A stretch of 8,236 nt of DNA, taken from contig JAUVVT010000053.1 in the NCBI GenBank assembly GCA_030604505.1, positions 1 to 8,236 of the forward strand, read 5' to 3'. Source of the stretch: a bacterium. GTDB lineage: Bacteria; SM23-31; JAUVVT01. Both the position numbers and the translations under genes were made by a program. Within the stretch, counting starts at the first letter, position 1; each line of letters starts with the position of its first letter. Below, in pieces: positions 1 through 7,543 of the stretch. Under the pieces are notes generated by a model. It was not told the DNA's origin. It saw nothing but the letters and a program-made list of their open reading frames with translations, and did no database searches.

Positions 1-3000
1 CTGCCATATCTTCAAAGTATGTTTCGCCATTTACGGTTTTAGTTGCTCTAAATCCCTTATGAGCTTGATATTCAACCCAATTTCCCTCTTCATCATAGTA
101 AGATTTATAAGGGTCTCCGATTTCCCATCTTCCCGTCTCTGGATTAAAACTTTCATAAGGATCCCAGGCACCGCCCACATCAACGAAAAGCGAGCCCCGG
201 ATATGCTGAAAACCGACAGGCAGGGGCCAGCCAAGAAGAAGATACTGCACCAGAGGAAATCTGAACTCCGCATTAGTAAGAAAATATTTACTTCCAATAA
301 GGCGGTAATAATTTGCCCCTCTTAAAGGAGTTACAAACTGTGAAAAATACATATCTTTCAAATTATCACGGATCTGCCCGTCAAACCTTCTGTTCAACCA
401 GTTATCAATTCCACCCAAATAAAAATTTTCAGGGTCTCTTCCGAAACTTGCACCTCCGCTTGCTCTAAAGGCAAATCCATAATGAGTGCCGACCTTAAAA
501 TATTTTCTTATGTCGGCATTGACAGTAGTGAAAGATAATGACCCATCGGTAGGAACACTCCAGTCCTGAATAGGACTAAAACTATTCTTTGTAAGCGGAA
601 GACTGGTATAAACCAAAAAATTATACCGCATTCCGTCAAGGGGACTTATAGGAAAATAATTCGGTCCCCACAGAGAAGTATCATTCGTATATGATAAGGA
701 TAATTGAAAAGATTTTATTTCTTTTGTTGGACTAATACTATATTCATCAAAATAAGTCTGGTCAAGAGTAGAATAAATAGCACCGAAATCTACCCTCGAA
801 AATCTGTTAAAAGGTCTTGAGCCAAAAACCTGAATCCCAAAGTTCCTCAATCTGAAAGGAGTCGAGCCGACAGGGGGTCCCATAAATGAATAATAACTTG
901 TAAAATATCTTGCATCCTGAAATATCCCTATTCCATAATCTGTTCTGCGTGGAAGATAGCGGTATTGTAAAAAATAATTGCTGTTTCTCAAATCAAAGTA
1001 TAAATCTGTTCCGATAAGAAACTGGTGATTCCCGAGTATATCTGTAACCTGAATAATAGTCGTTCCCTGAACTCCAAAAAATGTATCATAGCCGGCACTG
1101 CCCGAAATTATATCAGGAGAAAATTTGAGCTTATATTTCTTTATTTTGTAACCATTTTCAGATTCGCCTTTTTCAGCCTTTTCTGCTTTCTTTTCAGGTT
1201 TTCTAATGAGAGATTTATTCCTATCCTTAAGAGTCCTGTCAAAAATATATGTAGACAAATTGGCTGCCTGTGTGCCTGCCTCATCATCGAAAACAACCTG
1301 TTCTCCTGTTGATTGTTCCTTTTTGTTTTTATTTTTCGCCAATTCTTCAAAATAAACCGTATTTTTTAATTCTATTTTTTCAGAATCTATATTCAATGGA
1401 TTTTTTATCATATATATATCATTTCCCATATTTGACCAGGAAACAAACATCATCTTTGAACCATCTTTAGACCAGTTTAACTGCCCGCACCCGGTTAGAA
1501 CATTCGTTATAGGTCTTGATTCGTTTTTCTCAAGATTCATAAGAAAAATATTTGTAATTCCATTCTTTGTAGAAGTATGGGCAATTATATTTCCATCCGG
1601 AGACCAAACAGGATAATCTTCATCATATTCCGTATCAGTAATCCTCTGCATATCTGTTCCATCTTTATTTATTGTATAAATATCTGTTTGGCTGTATTCA
1701 AAATCATACATCCTGAACTTGTCGGAAATCATTTCTTTTTTTGTATAATCTCCTCTGTCGGATACAAAAGTGAGCTTTTTGCCGTCGGGAGACCATGATG
1801 GAGATTTTTCAGAAAAAACGTCATCAGTTATCTTTCTTAATTCTTTTGTTGAAACATTATAGGCATAAATATCTGAAAAACCGTCTTTATTTCCTATAAA
1901 AGCTATTTCGTCCCCGTCTGGAGACCAGGCCGCGCCAAAAACCCCGTCAAGTTCAAATTTAAACTGTTTTGTGGTTTCATTTTTTACATTAACAATATAA
2001 AGGGCATCATTAGCGCCGCTTTTTGCTGAAAGGGCAATATATTTCCCGTCCGGAGACCAGCTCATACCGGGAGAGAGTATATGCATCTCCTCAAAATCAG
2101 CGGTTTTCTGTCCCCTGATAACCTTTGATAAGATTTTTCCATCTATCGCAGACATTATGTATACATCAAAATGACCGCTCTTATCAGAAAGAAAAGCTAT
2201 TTTATCCCCTTCCGGAGACAATGCCGGACTTATATTGTAATAATTCTGCATTTCTTTGTGGTCGGTAAGTCTTTGCGAAAACTCTTCCGGTTTCTCTCTA
2301 TCAGCAATATCGGGCCAATATCTCCTGCGGGCATACAGAGCCCACTGCTCTATAAGTTCTTTATAATCTATACCTATTGCGGATTTTAAACCCCTGTCAA
2401 CACTGTTAGTCTGCTTTAATTTTCGGATAAATTCACCTATCTTTTCCCTGCCATATTTATCTTCTATAAAATGAAAAATAAAATTGCCGCCCCAATACGG
2501 ATTATAAATCTGACCCTGATTTTCAAGATAGCCGTTTATAGTTGCATCTCTATTGTACGTATCCGTCCGGACATCCCATCCGGTAGATTGAAACTCGGCA
2601 ATACCTTCTGCAACCCATAAAGGCATCTGCAGTGTAGATGCGGAGTATATAGAACTTGGAAATATTCCGCCAAAAAGAAGGTCATAGTGAACAGCATGAA
2701 CCATTTCGTGATGTATAACATGACGGAAAGCACTATATGAACCTTCAAAGGGAATTGTAATTCTGTTCTTGAAACTTTCTGTTACTCCCCCGACACCCTC
2801 TTCCATATATTCTTCAATAACATTAGTCTGCTGAAAATCATTATGTGAATTATAAACAATAATCGGAACCCTCCGTTTTATTTTATACCTCCAATCATTT
2901 TGAATTTGAACTAATGATGCCTCCGCCACCTCAGCGACAAATTCTGCGAGCTGCTCTCCACCTTTATAAAAATGTATATCAAAATTGGAAGATTGAATAT

Positions 3001-3126
3001 AATACCATTCAAAACTTTTATATTGAACTTTATTCTTTCCAAAATACTGCGCTGACGTATTTTCATAATAAACAGTAATTAATATGAGAGCAAATATAAC
3101 ATAAAATCTCAAAATATATTTCATAA
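1..3126 (-). CDS. Secreted peptidase-MA / TolB-propeller / Omp85-like beta-barrel fusion protein (3' end off window, apparent frameshift at start)
   Basis: I read this frame by hand; it stays open from about 3118 to base 1, and the C-terminus is outside the window. Numbering assumes one restored A after the ATG at 3124-3126. A signal peptide covers residues 1-26: MKK, a hydrophobic core (FYVIFALILITV), then a TSA-Q cleavage site. HEMVH (140-144; bases 2696-2710) with AEGIAE (173-178) is the zinc-binding pattern of gluzincin 'peptidase MA-like' domains. Six PD40/TolB propeller repeats carry the W-S-P-D-G type signature, with the Ser at about 304, 358, 402, 446, 509 and 553. A Lys/Glu-rich linker (about 590-660) follows. 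From about 663 there are alternating aromatic beta-strands, including LGGIDNWLNRRF and RGSLFVDVGGAW, which resemble the Bac_surface_Ag (Omp85/TamA) barrel. I see no POTRA domains. The likely location is the outer membrane, with the peptidase and propeller either periplasmic or exposed. The substrate is unknown. Without the frameshift repair, a TTG at 3110-3112 would be the nearest in-frame start. Confidence 0.85.
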
Positions 3127-3135
3127 GTCCTCCAA
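3119..3135 (-). promoter_or_regulatory. Ribosome binding site and out-of-frame start of the barrel-fusion gene
   Basis: On the minus strand GGAGG (3131-3135) sits four bases before an ATG (3124-3126), the only good initiation signal for the large gene. The ATG is followed by five A residues (3119-3123) and its own frame reads MKNIF then TGA (3109-3111). The long coding frame is entered only if one A is added (A6), which gives a normal signal peptide starting MKKYILRF. Possible causes are a homopolymer sequencing or assembly error, a real frameshift, slippage, or a five-codon leader whose TGA overlaps an in-frame TTG in the form TTGA. Confidence 0.7.
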
Positions 3136-3601
3136 GATATTAATTCTCTAATAAATATAACTAAATCTTGTTAAAAGAAGTTCCTGTATAAATAATGTTT
3201 TAAAATTTAAAAATAATTTGAATTAAAATCAATATAAATATAAAATTTAAACAAAAACAAACAACTAATTTTTCTACTTATCATAAGTAAAAAATTCGGA
3301 ATCACTTCTAAATTTATATACATTCATTTATCAATTTTTATTCCATTTACATTATTAATAGGTTGTATATGTGCCTTTTATGTGAGTGTTGTCAGCAATG
3401 CCTTTTCGTTCGTAAGACCAATAAATACATATTATTATATTACCAACACATCAGGATGAAGCTTTGGGACTATAATGTAATCCATCCATAAAATATACTA
3501 AAAATGTAAAACACCGAAATAAAAACTATTCATAAAACTTAAAATTTTTAAAAAATGGTGCCATAATTTCTTTAAGTAAAAGTAGTTATATGCCGTTTTA
3601 C
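3127..3601. other. AT-rich intergenic region between divergent genes, with a possible coding remnant
   Basis: No convincing gene lies here. Most of it is A/T runs. A short stretch at about 3361-3480 has a more mixed base composition. In one plus-strand frame 71 sense codons run from 3244 to 3456 before a TGA, ending with the protein-like string FVRPINTYYYITNTSG after a hydrophobic segment. There is no ATG, no ribosome binding site and no recognisable family, so I treat it as a possible decayed gene end or an unrecognised repeat, not a gene. The region must also contain the promoter of the minus-strand barrel gene, but I cannot place it with confidence. Confidence 0.4.
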
Positions 3602-3628
3602 TAAAGAAGTTATAATTTTTGCCGATTA
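3602..3628 (+). promoter_or_regulatory. Sigma-28 (FliA)-type flagellar promoter
   Basis: TAAAGAAG (3602-3609), an 11-base spacer, then GCCGATTA (3621-3628). The FliA consensus known from enteric bacteria is TAAAGTTT, 11 bases, GCCGATAA, so the spacing is exact, the TAAAG core is kept and seven of eight bases of the -10 element match. It lies about 46 bases before the FlaG-like start codon, which fits its expected regulon. A TATAAT (3611-3616) falls inside the spacer, but I see no good -35 element 17 bases upstream of it, so a housekeeping promoter is the weaker reading. Confidence 0.65.
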
Positions 3629-3674
3629 TATAAATGCGGCTCCATTGAATGACACTATTCCAAGGAGAGGTGAA

Positions 3675-3854
3675 ATGTCAATAGGAGAAATAAATAATGT
3701 TAAAATTATTGATCCATTGATTTTTAAAACTAAGTTAAAATTTATTGTTGATGATCAGGTGAACAAACAGATTGTCAATATTGAAAATAATAAAGTTGTA
3801 AGAGAAGTTCCACCTAAATATACTTCTCAGATTCTAAGAAAATTATATGGATAA
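3675..3854 (+). CDS. Short FlaG-like flagellar protein
   Basis: A 59-residue protein. I start it at ATG 3675, not at the upstream in-frame ATG 3645, because AAGGAGAGG (3662-3670) lies at correct distance before 3675 and nothing comparable precedes 3645. The core from about residue 20, LKFIVDDQVNKQIVNIENN, then KVVREVPP (about 40-47) and a short helix ending LRKLYG, follows the FlaG pattern (L-x-F-x-V-D-x ... V-V-x-V ... G-E-V-I-R-x-I-P-P-E ... L). FlaG is a small flagellar protein, often encoded near the flagellin and filament-cap genes and reported to influence filament length. This copy is about half the usual length and lacks the variable N-terminal region. The sigma-28-type promoter just upstream supports the flagellar assignment independently. 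No other flagellar structural gene is adjacent, so it appears to be a single-gene unit. There is no clear terminator after it. Confidence 0.62.
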   Translation: MSIGEINNVKIIDPLIFKTKLKFIVDDQVNKQIVNIENNKVVREVPPKYTSQILRKLYG

Positions 3855-4071
3855 ATCTTAAAGACCGGGACAATAAAATATAGAAAATTTAAAGAATCAT
3901 ATAAAATTAATTTAAAGATTCCTCAATAAGCAGAATATACCCTTTTTTTATCATATCAAAATTTCAATCATTTCAGTTCGTAATAATGCTCTTTTAATTT
4001 TAATAAAACATTTGTTATTAATAAATATTTTTTTTAATTTTAGTAAAATTTATTTTTATTCATAGAATATT

Positions 4072-5259
4072 ATGTTTAAGCATAAAAAAAAAATAATATA
4101 TACACTTCTGATAATCCTGATAATCTGGAAATTGATTGTAGCAATTAAACAGGGGGGAGACCTTGAATCATACTTACGTGCAAGCACACGGATTATTGAG
4201 AATAAATCTTTATACATAGAAGAAGTAGTAGCCTATATCTATCCTCCCCTGCTTGCGTTTGCTTTAATCCCACTGAGCATTTTAAATATTACTGCGGTAA
4301 AAATTTTCTGGTTCTTTTTAAATATTTTCTTTATTTATGTTTCTTTAATACTTTTATTAAAAACAATTGACTATGAAGGCAGCAGCACCTTTAATTTAGG
4401 ATTTCTCTCAATACTTTTTACTTTACAGTCTTTTATGAATAATTCAAATCTCGGACAGGTCAATGTTATAATACTGCTATTGTGTGTGTTAACCTTATAT
4501 TTTTTTGTAAACAAGAAAAACCTGTATGCCGGCATATTTCTTTCACTGGCAATAGTCATTAAAATTACACCTATTTTGTTACTTTTTTACTTTATCTTTA
4601 AAAGAGAATTCAAACTTACAGCTTATACATTTCTCGGCATTTTATTTTTTCTTATTATTCCTTCAATAGCATTAGGATTTGGCGGGAATATTGATGATTT
4701 AATTCAGTATACAAAAGTGGCACAAAATATCACCGATACAACCCATTTAAACCAATCATTATATAATGCAATATTTCATTTCCTGAGTCCCGTTCCGCTT
4801 TGGAACAATATGACAATAAATATAGCAAATCTCAATGAGTTCCAAATAAAGTTGATAATATATACAATCTTTGGTCTTGTTCTACTCTTTTTTGCATTTA
4901 TCTTCAGAAATAAAATAACAGACCGCCGAAGTTTAAATATTCCGATAGAATTTTCAATCGTATTAATTTTGATGCTCCTTTTTTCAATAGTAACACGAAA
5001 GGCGCACTTTGTTACACTTTTTATCCCGCACTTTTTTTACATATATTCCCTTTTGAAATTCAAGAACTTACCAAATAGAAAATCTGTAATTATTTTATTA
5101 ATTATTTCTTTTGTTCTAAATACATTCACCGCTCAGGGGTTTATCGGCAGGGACTTATCTGATATTATGGATTCCTTTTCCGCCAAAGCATTCGGAACAA
5201 TAAGTCTTTTAATAGGATTGGTTATTATAAAGAAATCTTTTCCGACAAATACTGATTAA
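4072..5259 (+). CDS. GT87-family (DUF2029) polytopic glycosyltransferase
   Basis: A 395-residue integral membrane protein with roughly ten hydrophobic segments, starting with a Lys-rich N-terminus and a first transmembrane helix (8-25). Family-type landmarks are D30 in GGDLESYLRAS, in the first extracytoplasmic loop where GT-C enzymes carry the catalytic Asp; SLY then YPPLL (57-61); GQVN (128-131); IKITP (163-167) before a transmembrane helix; and an LNQSLYNAIF motif in a later loop. GT87 enzymes are GT-C transferases that use polyprenyl-phosphate sugars (often mannose) on the outer face of the inner membrane. Acceptor and sugar cannot be told from sequence. The ATG at 4072 fits the first helix, but no Shine-Dalgarno sequence is visible, unlike the FlaG-like gene. 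The 217 bases upstream hold only A/T-rich DNA with no clear promoter. It converges with a flippase gene, which suits a shared role in surface glycan assembly. Confidence 0.82.
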   Translation: MFKHKKKIIYTLLIILIIWKLIVAIKQGGDLESYLRASTRIIENKSLYIEEVVAYIYPPLLAFALIPLSILNITAVKIFWFFLNIFFIYVSLILLLKTIDYEGSSTFNLGFLSILFTLQSFMNNSNLGQVNVIILLLCVLTLYFFVNKKNLYAGIFLSLAIVIKITPILLLFYFIFKREFKLTAYTFLGILFFLIIPSIALGFGGNIDDLIQYTKVAQNITDTTHLNQSLYNAIFHFLSPVPLWNNMTINIANLNEFQIKLIIYTIFGLVLLFFAFIFRNKITDRRSLNIPIEFSIVLILMLLFSIVTRKAHFVTLFIPHFFYIYSLLKFKNLPNRKSVIILLIISFVLNTFTAQGFIGRDLSDIMDSFSAKAFGTISLLIGLVIIKKSFPTNTD

Positions 5260-5321
5260 AATTTCCTATTTCGTTAAATTTGATATTTCAGTCTCATTTT
5301 TTATCAAAAACCGCACTTTTT

Positions 5322-5353
5322 TGAGAATATTTTATCAAAAATTCTCACTTTTT
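5322..5353 (+). terminator. Candidate intrinsic terminator of the GT87 gene
   Basis: TGAGAAT (5322-5328) pairs with ATTCTCA (5341-5347) around a loop that can extend the stem by a few A-T pairs after one mismatch. A T-run follows (5349-5353, with more T-tracts beyond). It lies about 60 bases past the GT87 stop codon. The stem is AT-rich, so it would be a weak hairpin. On the opposite strand the hairpin is followed by A residues, not T, so it fits plus-strand termination only. Confidence 0.45.
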
Positions 5354-5400
5354 ATCATTTTTTATCATTTTTTATCATTTTTTATCATTTTTTATCATTT
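5349..5400. repeat. Tandem array of 10-bp T-tract repeats
   Basis: The unit TTTTTTATCA is repeated so that ATCA starts at 5354, 5364, 5374, 5384 and 5394, with T5 or T6 tracts between. All internal units are identical. T(A)-tracts recurring every 10 bp are close to the helical repeat, a pattern known to give intrinsically curved DNA. The array lies beyond the GT87 stop and before the convergent flippase stop. Confidence 0.9.
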
Positions 5401-5476
5401 AAAAAAATATTCATTATCTATTGTATTTTAAGTATTTATTAGTATTTTTTAGCTCATTTTTTATCAAAAATCAAGG

Positions 5477-5506
5477 TTTTTTTTAACCACAGATTTCACT
5501 GATTAA
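5477..5506. repeat. Dispersed-type intergenic repeat motif (ACCACAGATT...)
   Basis: T8 (5477-5484) is followed by AACCACAGATTTCACTGATT. Read on the minus strand it is TTAATCAGTGAAATCTGTGG followed by TTAAAAAAAA. Very similar 'AATCTGTG..ATCTGTGGTT' strings are, from memory, common multicopy intergenic sequences in many bacterial genomes. Only one copy lies in this window, so its repeat nature is not shown here. Confidence 0.45.
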
Positions 5507-5666
5507 GAAATAAAAGTGCGAAATAGTTATTATTATAAATAACTTTATTTAAATATAATAAAATATATCGGCAATGTCAAGGATTATTTTAGTGTTATTA
5601 CGAATTTATTAGAAAATTTCTACAATTTTTAAAAAATCAATAATTTGGTTACATATATAAGAAATT

Positions 5667-7136
5667 TTATGAATTATTCAGGTTAAGAATGTTTCTTAGT
5701 TCCTTTAATTTTTGTATTTCATCTTTATTAAAAAATCCTGCAATCTTTAAAATAAAAGGAAATAAAAGAAACACCGCAATCTTCAGGTATGGTTGAAAGG
5801 CAGACGGGGCAAAGTATCCGATGAAAAATGATAAAGCGGTAATTATGATAATTTTCAGTATTCTGAGATATTCATACTTAATCGGATAAATTTTCTGCAA
5901 CACGATAAATATCAATAAAACCATAATAAAATATGAGACTGCCGTTGACAGCGCTGCCCCCATAATTCCTATCTTTGGTACAAATATAAAATTCAATCCG
6001 ATGTTTACTAATGCAGAAATAACTGTGATATATGGCAGATAAACTGATTTTTTCTCTATGTATATACCTACTATAAAATTAACATATAAACCATAAAAAA
6101 TGTAAGACAGCATAACCACAGGGACAATTTCGACGCCCTCCCAATAAGCAAACTTGAAAAAATGTGCCCCGCCAATTTCAAACTGAACAAGGTCTCCTGC
6201 AAATAATGATATTAGAAGATACAGCCATGAAATCAAAAGAAGAAAATAGGTCAAAACTCTTGCATATATTTCTTTAGCATTTATATTTTTTGCTGTGGAG
6301 AGAAAAAACGGCTGCCATGCAAATCTAAATGCGGCAACCACAAGCGAAATAACCATTGCAAGTTTATAACTGGCGCTGTATATTCCGACCAGCTCCCTTC
6401 CAAGCATATTTTCAATAAAAATTCTGCCTACCATTTCCATTGAAATCAGTGATATTCCGGGTAGTATATAGGGCAACCCGAATTTCATCAATTCATTATA
6501 AAAATCCCCTGAAAAACTAAATTTAAACTTTTTTATCATTACCGGCGTCAGTATGAGGAGAGTCGCCATAGAAGCGATGAAATTACTGATTAAAATACCT
6601 TCCACGCCTTTTTTTAGAATAACTACCAAGAATATATTGAGCGAAATTGTTATCAGAACATTAATGAATCTGATGCTGACAAAACTGATTGATTTCTCTT
6701 CGGCACGAAGGACAAGAAATCCCAGAAGACAGATTGTGTCGAAAAACAGTATCCCGCTCGACCATTTGAAAAATTTATAATATGTCGGGGAATTAAAGAT
6801 AATTAAGGAAAACCATTCTGAAGAAAGAAAAACAATAACTGAAAAAACAATAGAACTAAAAAGGAGCGAAATAAATGCCGTTGAAAATATTTTTCTTCTT
6901 TTGTTATCTTCTTTTTCCAGAAGGTAAAATCTCAGGAAAGCAGAATCAAAGCCATATATATAAACTACATTCGCAAATGCGAGAAACATAAATATCAGAG
7001 CATAATCACCGAATTTGCCTGTAGTGAGGAAATTTGCATAAACCGGAAGGAGAGCAAAACCGACCAATCTGGTCAGCAAATGTCCTGTACCATAAACAAC
7101 AGAATGCTTTAAGAGTCTTTTAATTTCACTAAACAT
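5667..7136 (-). CDS. Wzx-type oligosaccharide/polysaccharide flippase (MVF/MATE-like superfamily)
   Basis: A 489-residue polytopic membrane protein, close to the usual 450-500 residues and 12-14 helices of this family. The N-terminus (KRLLKHSVVYGTGHLLTRLV then PVYANFLTTGKFGDYAL) matches the first two helices of polysaccharide_synt/Wzx proteins, where a short amphipathic stretch leads into a glycine-containing helix and a 'P-x-Y-x-x-x-L-x-x-x-x-F/Y-G' motif. KFGLPYILPGISLISMEMVG (about 272-291) resembles the middle repeat, and PKIGIMGAALSTAVSYFIMV (about 391-410) the C-terminal 'G-x-x-G-A-A-x-x-T' motif. Such proteins move undecaprenyl-linked glycan units across the inner membrane. The glycan type (O-antigen, exopolysaccharide or other) cannot be told because no other cluster genes are in view. 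No Shine-Dalgarno sequence is evident before ATG 7136. It converges on the GT87 gene. Confidence 0.88.
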   Translation of the reverse strand: MFSEIKRLLKHSVVYGTGHLLTRLVGFALLPVYANFLTTGKFGDYALIFMFLAFANVVYIYGFDSAFLRFYLLEKEDNKRRKIFSTAFISLLFSSIVFSVIVFLSSEWFSLIIFNSPTYYKFFKWSSGILFFDTICLLGFLVLRAEEKSISFVSIRFINVLITISLNIFLVVILKKGVEGILISNFIASMATLLILTPVMIKKFKFSFSGDFYNELMKFGLPYILPGISLISMEMVGRIFIENMLGRELVGIYSASYKLAMVISLVVAAFRFAWQPFFLSTAKNINAKEIYARVLTYFLLLISWLYLLISLFAGDLVQFEIGGAHFFKFAYWEGVEIVPVVMLSYIFYGLYVNFIVGIYIEKKSVYLPYITVISALVNIGLNFIFVPKIGIMGAALSTAVSYFIMVLLIFIVLQKIYPIKYEYLRILKIIIITALSFFIGYFAPSAFQPYLKIAVFLLFPFILKIAGFFNKDEIQKLKELRNILNLNNS

Positions 7137-7543
7137 CTATTTTTTACCACAATTTTGCATAAAAGAATTAAAATGAGGCAAAAATGGGTGCTGATTCACC
7201 CGGAAGGGAGAAATGTTTTTTAATAAGTAAATTTTGAATATCTTATCATTTTTTGTAATCATATATGAATTATCAATAAAAAAATTTATTTAAGAACACC
7301 CTCCTGTCATTCCGAACTTGAAAAATGTTCAGGATTTTCGGAATCTATTGTTTATTTGTTATTTAGATGCTGAAACGAGTAGATCCTGAAACGATACTGA
7401 ATCAAGTTCAGCACAGGTTTCAGGATGACAGGTTTAGGTTATTTCAACTAAAGCTATATATAATAAATTTGCCAAAGTCTTGACGTATTATTAATGTCAG
7501 GAAAAATAAAAGTTTTTTTATGAAGTATTTAATAAAATTGCAG
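7137..7543. other. Intergenic region carrying a palindromic repeat element
   Basis: This is the spacer between the ATPase gene and the flippase gene, both on the minus strand. It contains the 130-bp palindromic element listed separately. The rest is A/T-rich, with a small GGGTG/CACCC hairpin (7186-7201) not followed by a T-run on either strand. The flippase promoter should be within 7137-7300, but I cannot point to a clear one. No open frame here looks coding. Confidence 0.6.
7303..7432. repeat. MITE-like palindromic dispersed repeat
   Basis: Termini CCTGTCAT (7303-7310) and ATGACAGG (7425-7432) are exact inverted copies. Inside are two hairpins: ATTCCGAA (7309-7316) with TTCGGAAT (7337-7344), and ATCCTGAAAC (7383-7392) with GTTTCAGGAT (7417-7426), the second containing a nested CTGAA/TTCAG pair. 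'CCTGTCAT-(T/C)C-(C/T)GAA' and 'TTCAGGATGACAGG' type ends are, from memory, typical of multicopy intergenic repeats in Bacteroidota-like and other genomes. No coding capacity. Its hairpins may end transcription of the upstream ATPase gene. Confidence 0.7.

Larger units (their letters stand above)
5293..5470. repeat. 18-bp direct repeat pair flanking the tandem array
   Basis: CTCATTTTTTATCAAAAA occurs at 5293-5310 and again, identically, at 5453-5470, 160 bp apart. A shorter relative, TTTTATCAAAAA, is at 5330-5341. All share the TTTTATCA core with the tandem array lying between them, so the whole block probably grew from one unit by duplication. Confidence 0.75.
5260..5666. other. Repeat-rich spacer between convergent genes
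   Basis: This 407-base gap separates the 3' ends of the GT87 and flippase genes. It holds a terminator candidate, a 10-bp tandem array, a pair of 18-bp direct repeats 160 bp apart, and an AACCACAG motif, each listed separately. Two inverted pairs also span it: CTATTTCG (5266-5273) with CGAAATAG (5519-5526), and CGCACTTTT (5312-5320) with AAAAGTGCG (5512-5520). From 5527 to 5666 I see only A/T-rich sequence. No open frame here looks coding. Confidence 0.7.

Noticed and set aside
1025..2748. Several 60-95 codon open frames on both strands inside the large gene
   Set aside because: They lie within the long minus-strand frame that carries clear domain motifs, have no ribosome binding sites and encode nothing recognisable.
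3573..3599. A second sigma-28-like element, TAAGTAAA, 11 bases, GCCGTTTT, just upstream of the main one
   Set aside because: The spacing fits, but both half-sites match the consensus poorly; likely chance in A/T-rich DNA.
3880..3926. GAATC/GATTC inverted pair after the FlaG-like gene as a terminator
   Set aside because: The stem is five base pairs with an 18-base loop and no following T-run.
5141..5148. Exact GCCGATAA on the minus strand inside the GT87 gene
   Set aside because: The -35 position 11 bases away does not resemble TAAAGTTT, and no minus-strand gene follows it.
5349..5400. The 10-bp array read as a CRISPR or iteron origin
   Set aside because: There are no spacers, the unit is too short and of very low complexity for CRISPR, and no replication gene is adjacent.
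7203..7230. Tiny plus-strand frame MFFNK with a GAAGGGAG-like site
   Set aside because: Only five codons, with no context or conservation evidence; probably chance.
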